A stretch of DNA of 16,522 nucleotides, taken from Candidatus Shapirobacteria bacterium CG10_big_fil_rev_8_21_14_0_10_48_15. GTDB taxonomy: Bacteria; Patescibacteriota; Microgenomatia; PFEM01. Positions within the stretch are counted from its first letter, which is position 1; every line of letters begins with the position of its first letter. This document shows positions 13,880-16,522 of the stretch, piece after piece. The position numbers and the translations under genes are program-made. The stretch is from the NCBI GenBank assembly GCA_002793635.1, contig PFEM01000030.1:772-17293 (forward strand), in the 5' to 3' direction. The notes below the pieces were generated by a model. It was not told where the DNA came from. It did not search any database and worked only from the letters and a program-made list of their open reading frames with translations.

Positions 13880-15114
13880 TTTCGAGTATAAAAGTAGTAA
13901 AGATAAGATTCCGGATGCCCTTCTTTAAATTCGATTACTTCGCCTTTTCGAATCACCTCTTTGACTTTGACTCGCTGAAAATCAAGCCCCTCATATTTTA
14001 AATTCAAAAAGCTTTGCACGTTAGCAAAACAATAAAATAGCCAAAAACCAATCAAGCTTGCTTTTAGCCACCAACCCTTTAAACAAAAAAGCCGCCAAGT
14101 CAAATAGGCCAAAGCTATTAATACTAGCGGTCTGGTTAAAGAAAAATAATAACTGCTGATTTCGCCGCTATAAACGGAAAAAACCAACCAAGGCACTAAA
14201 AACCATAAACCGGCCAAATAGCAAAAATTAAATCGTTTTCGGGATGGTCGGAAAAAATAATAAATTAAAGCAAAGAGGGGCAACAGAAAATATTTTATCG
14301 GCTTGGCAATCAATAAGCCTTTTAAACTTCCCAGCAAAATTCCCTCAAATTCAATAAAAGCATCGCCGGCTACCTGTAATACCCTTCTTAAATGAAGGCC
14401 GTGATAATAAGTGCCAAGATAGATAGTCGCGTTTTGGGTGTTGGCGGCAAGAAAATTAGGTAGCAGCCAAATTAAAAATAAAGGGATTGAAACCAAACCG
14501 TATTTTAAAGTTTGCTTATTTTTAGGCAACAATGGCAAAGCCAAAAAAACAATCAGGGGAAAAAAAACTGAAGTAAAGTGCAAATGAAAAGAAAAACCCA
14601 GAGCGGTTGCCAACAAAAAAAAGTATTTTGGCTGGCCGTTAATCACTTGATTAAGAGCATAAAAAATAATCAGCGAAATCGGGGCGATAAGGTTTACTGA
14701 CCACTGAATGCGGTCAAAATTAATAATATAGAAAGAAAATGTGTGGATAAACACGGCCAAAAGCGCCACCGGAACAGAAAAAAGCTTTTTGGTAAGCAAA
14801 TAAATTACCAAAAAAGTCAAAATACTGGTCACCCCTGCCAAGACCCCTGAAGCAATTGGGTCAAGTTTAGTAAAAAAATAAGTCAACGCCGCCAAATAAT
14901 AATAGGCCGGCCCAACATAAATACCACTGTTAAGCTTTGCCTGGGGACCCAACATTGGCCACCGGTGATCCACAATAATATCTTTTGCTTTCCAAGCGAA
15001 ATCAACCTGGTCCCAAGTAAAAGGGCTTTTGCTCCCTAATTGAGAAAAACGAAAAAAAAGATGGCTTGCCAAAATTAAAAAAAGAATGAGCCACTCTTTT
15101 TTTATAATTTTCAT
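13876..15114 (-). CDS. GT39-like GT-C glycosyltransferase, short paralogue
   Basis: This 412-residue polytopic protein starts MKIIKKEWLILFLIL. Its first outer loop is PFTWDQVDFAWKAKDI (residues 31-46, likely catalytic Asp35), followed by IYVGPAYYYLAALTYFFTKLDP, a counterpart of the HGPYYYYS segment in the paralogue at 10872-12332. It keeps the C-terminal tail VIRKGEVIEFKEGHPES, matching VIKEGEILKEEKLPSG of the paralogue, but lacks about 74 residues of soluble sequence before it. The ATG start overlaps the stop of the preceding PMT-like gene in an ATGA, and its own stop overlaps the next ATG in the same way. A role in outer-face sugar transfer is inferred from family and context. Confidence 0.77.
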   Translation of the reverse strand: MKIIKKEWLILFLILASHLFFRFSQLGSKSPFTWDQVDFAWKAKDIIVDHRWPMLGPQAKLNSGIYVGPAYYYLAALTYFFTKLDPIASGVLAGVTSILTFLVIYLLTKKLFSVPVALLAVFIHTFSFYIINFDRIQWSVNLIAPISLIIFYALNQVINGQPKYFFLLATALGFSFHLHFTSVFFPLIVFLALPLLPKNKQTLKYGLVSIPLFLIWLLPNFLAANTQNATIYLGTYYHGLHLRRVLQVAGDAFIEFEGILLGSLKGLLIAKPIKYFLLPLFALIYYFFRPSRKRFNFCYLAGLWFLVPWLVFSVYSGEISSYYFSLTRPLVLIALAYLTWRLFCLKGWWLKASLIGFWLFYCFANVQSFLNLKYEGLDFQRVKVKEVIRKGEVIEFKEGHPESYLYYFYTRK

Positions 15115-16522
15115 TTGGTGGCGATCAAAATGGCCGGTTGACCATCCAAAAAGTAAATCGTTTTGAGGATTTTTACTTGGCCGCTAAAATCACCCGGCCG
15201 GCCCACATACAACGTGTCGGCCATGACGACTTCTTTCTCCCAAGCAATCGGTCTAAAAGTATACTTGCCAAAACCACGATGATTCTCGGCAAAACCACCG
15301 GAAACAGTGCCGCCCAGTTGCTGATAAGTCGCCGGATCAAACTTTAAATAAAAGAGGAAAAACATGTAAGATTGGTCCAAATAAGGCTGATTGGAAACGA
15401 CAATTTTTTGGTACTGGGGCTCGATTTTTTTAATCTCCTCCACCGCCTGCTGGTAGCCGTATTGCCAAGATTGGGAATTAAAATAGTTTTGCTGAACAAA
15501 ATATTGGTTTAAATAGTAAGCAGAATTAAAAATAAAAAATAAGCCACCTGCGCCGATCAGCATCATTTGTAAAATTAATCTTTTTTTGTTTAGTATTTGC
15601 CAGGCTCTTATCAAGCCAAAAGCAACCAAAATCTGAAAAATGGGCAAGAGCCTGATCGTTCTGACCTCATGAGGCGCACCGGTAGTAAAGGCGGCTGGAA
15701 TTGGCGCCAGCAAAAACCACAAAAAGATTAATAATTTGGATTTTTTTCCCACCCGGCTAAAAATTAGGCCATAAATTCCCCAAACTAAAAATGGCAGTTC
15801 CCACAAATAAAGCACCCCCATTCCGGGCGCATGGTGGCGCGCTTCACCGCCGGTAATAAAAAGCCAGTTGAGATCAAAATGGGAGAAATAGCCCCTTAAA
15901 AAGGCCAAGAAGTAAGTGACCCGACGGTTATCCAAAATCAAGCCCAAATAGTCTTTATCTTGATAATCTCTGGCCAACTTCTCTGCTGTCCAGGCCAAAA
16001 ATGGGGTTTGATCGGCAGTCAGACTGGTGCCTTTGGCCCGCAAAAAAATCTCCGGGGTCGTCAAAGTCATTTTGACCAAAGGCAAAAGACAAATCGCTCC
16101 TACCAGCAAGCCTAAAACAAGATATTTTCGGGGCAACTTCAGCAAGCTTTTCCGCCAAATTAAGGCGATGGCCAAAACCAAAAACGGCACAAAAACCTTT
16201 TCCGCTTGATAGACATAAAGGCTTAATCCTGCTGAAAAAGCCGCCAAAACTAAAAGCCATGGTTTTTTAAACGCCTTTAAAATCAGCCAAACCGTTAGGA
16301 TGTCAAAAAATAAACCGACATTAGATTCAAAAGCCACCCGGGAAAATTGCAGATGCCAGGGAGAAATGGCTAATAACAAGGAGCTGATAACTGATAACTG
16401 ATAACCATAAGTGGCTCCTCGGGTGGTGGGCGAATACCCGCCTCCGAGGGGCTGCGAGGGAAACAACTCCCTCACCAAAAAATATGTCAGAAGCACCGTA
16501 AGGGTGCCTAAAAAAGCCGCTG
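15111..16522 (-). CDS. PMT-like GT-C glycosyltransferase, N-terminus outside window
   Basis: The reading frame is open to the window edge, so the N-terminal part, including the catalytic first-loop acidic motif, is missing. The visible 469 residues start within a membrane helix (AAFLGTLTVLLTYFLVRELF) and match the protein at 12350-13879 throughout. Shared segments include LLLAISPWHLQFSRVAFE, YVYQAEKVFVP, APGMGVLYLWELP, TGAPHEVRTIRLLP, and the C-terminal domain with SYMFFLFYLKFDP, GGTVSGGFAENH, YTFRPIAW, LYVGRPGDF, and FLDGQPA. It would use a polyprenyl-phosphate sugar donor on the outer face. A GTG at 16496 lies inside the conserved helix and is not the start. Between ELF and LSVISS it carries both a palindromic repeat and a heptamer repeat, where the paralogue has only the heptamers. 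Confidence 0.82.
   Translation of the reverse strand, partial: AAFLGTLTVLLTYFLVRELFPSQPLGGGYSPTTRGATYGYQLSVISSLLLAISPWHLQFSRVAFESNVGLFFDILTVWLILKAFKKPWLLVLAAFSAGLSLYVYQAEKVFVPFLVLAIALIWRKSLLKLPRKYLVLGLLVGAICLLPLVKMTLTTPEIFLRAKGTSLTADQTPFLAWTAEKLARDYQDKDYLGLILDNRRVTYFLAFLRGYFSHFDLNWLFITGGEARHHAPGMGVLYLWELPFLVWGIYGLIFSRVGKKSKLLIFLWFLLAPIPAAFTTGAPHEVRTIRLLPIFQILVAFGLIRAWQILNKKRLILQMMLIGAGGLFFIFNSAYYLNQYFVQQNYFNSQSWQYGYQQAVEEIKKIEPQYQKIVVSNQPYLDQSYMFFLFYLKFDPATYQQLGGTVSGGFAENHRGFGKYTFRPIAWEKEVVMADTLYVGRPGDFSGQVKILKTIYFLDGQPAILIATK
16386..16406. repeat. Three-unit GATAACT heptamer repeat in partial PMT-like gene
   Basis: GATAACT occurs twice, followed by GATAACC, with the degenerate unit AGGAGCT just before. 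It encodes GYQLSVIS, at the same position as the repeat in the paralogue at 13507-13534. Confidence 0.85.
16417..16449. repeat. GC-rich palindromic element in partial PMT-like gene
   Basis: CCTCGG (16417-16422) pairs with CCGAGG (16444-16449), and GGTGGG (16425-16430) pairs with CCCGCC (16437-16442) with one G-T wobble; the loop is CGAATA. The encoded peptide is PLGGGYSPTTRG. The paralogue lacks this insert. CCCGCCTCCGAGG (16437-16449) differs at one base from 6203-6215. Confidence 0.78.

Noticed and set aside
1295..16522. TGA recoded as an amino acid (as in some CPR phyla)
   Set aside because: TGA ends several genes exactly at ATGA overlaps with the next start, and no gene needs read-through to restore a family domain.

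Overview
The window looks like a surface-glycan locus from an uncultivated Candidate Phyla Radiation (Patescibacteria) bacterium, most likely of the Microgenomates type. The organism call is inference. It rests on lysine-rich, AT-leaning coding sequence, very tight gene packing with chains of ATGA start/stop overlaps, few Shine-Dalgarno sequences, many multi-membrane sugar transferases of the GT-C type, a DUF5667-like protein, and small palindromic and heptamer repeats lying in-frame inside genes. TGA is used as a stop throughout, so the TGA-recoding Absconditabacteria/Gracilibacteria are unlikely.

Layout: on the + strand, two coupled genes occupy 1-1298. These are the C-terminal part of a NodB-type polysaccharide deacetylase, whose start lies before the window, and a class I SAM methyltransferase. 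They converge, with overlapping stop codons, on a run of thirteen minus-strand genes that fills the rest of the window and enters from beyond 16522. In order of transcription these are: PMT-like GT-C (partial, 15111-16522), GT39-like GT-C (13876-15114), PMT-like GT-C (12350-13879), GT39-like GT-C (10872-12332), large PTPS-related/YfhO-like membrane protein (9191-10888), WaaE-like GT2 (8406-9194), DUF5667 protein (7931-8434), GT87/MptB-like GT-C (6831-7934), shorter PTPS-related membrane protein (5504-6838), GT4 (4440-5501), PIG-V-like GT-C (3323-4450), MOP-family flippase (2076-3326) and DPM1/ALG5-like GT2 (1295-2089). Almost every neighbour pair overlaps by 4-29 bp; the two exceptions have gaps of 2 and 17 bp. 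There is no gene-free stretch over 300 bp, no tRNA or rRNA, and no visible promoter. The minus-strand promoter must lie outside the window.

Likely joint function (inference): the DPM1/ALG5-like GT2 charges a polyprenyl phosphate with sugar on the cytoplasmic face. The GT4 and the WaaE-like GT2 extend a lipid-linked glycan from nucleotide sugars. The flippase moves lipid-linked material across the membrane, and the GT-C enzymes add further sugars outside the cell from polyprenyl-phosphate donors. The deacetylase and methyltransferase could tailor the glycan.

Three things stand out. First, two small repeat families sit in-frame inside the glycosyltransferase genes: GC-rich palindromes, and heptamer or 11-mer tandem repeats. 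One locus is a perfect 15-bp terminator-like hairpin in the middle of the GT4 gene. Second, the gene array shows duplication: a two-gene GT-C module is repeated and the PTPS-related gene is present twice. In two of the paralogue pairs one copy has lost its C-terminal soluble segment. Third, one GT-C gene appears to have ATA where its expected start codon should be.
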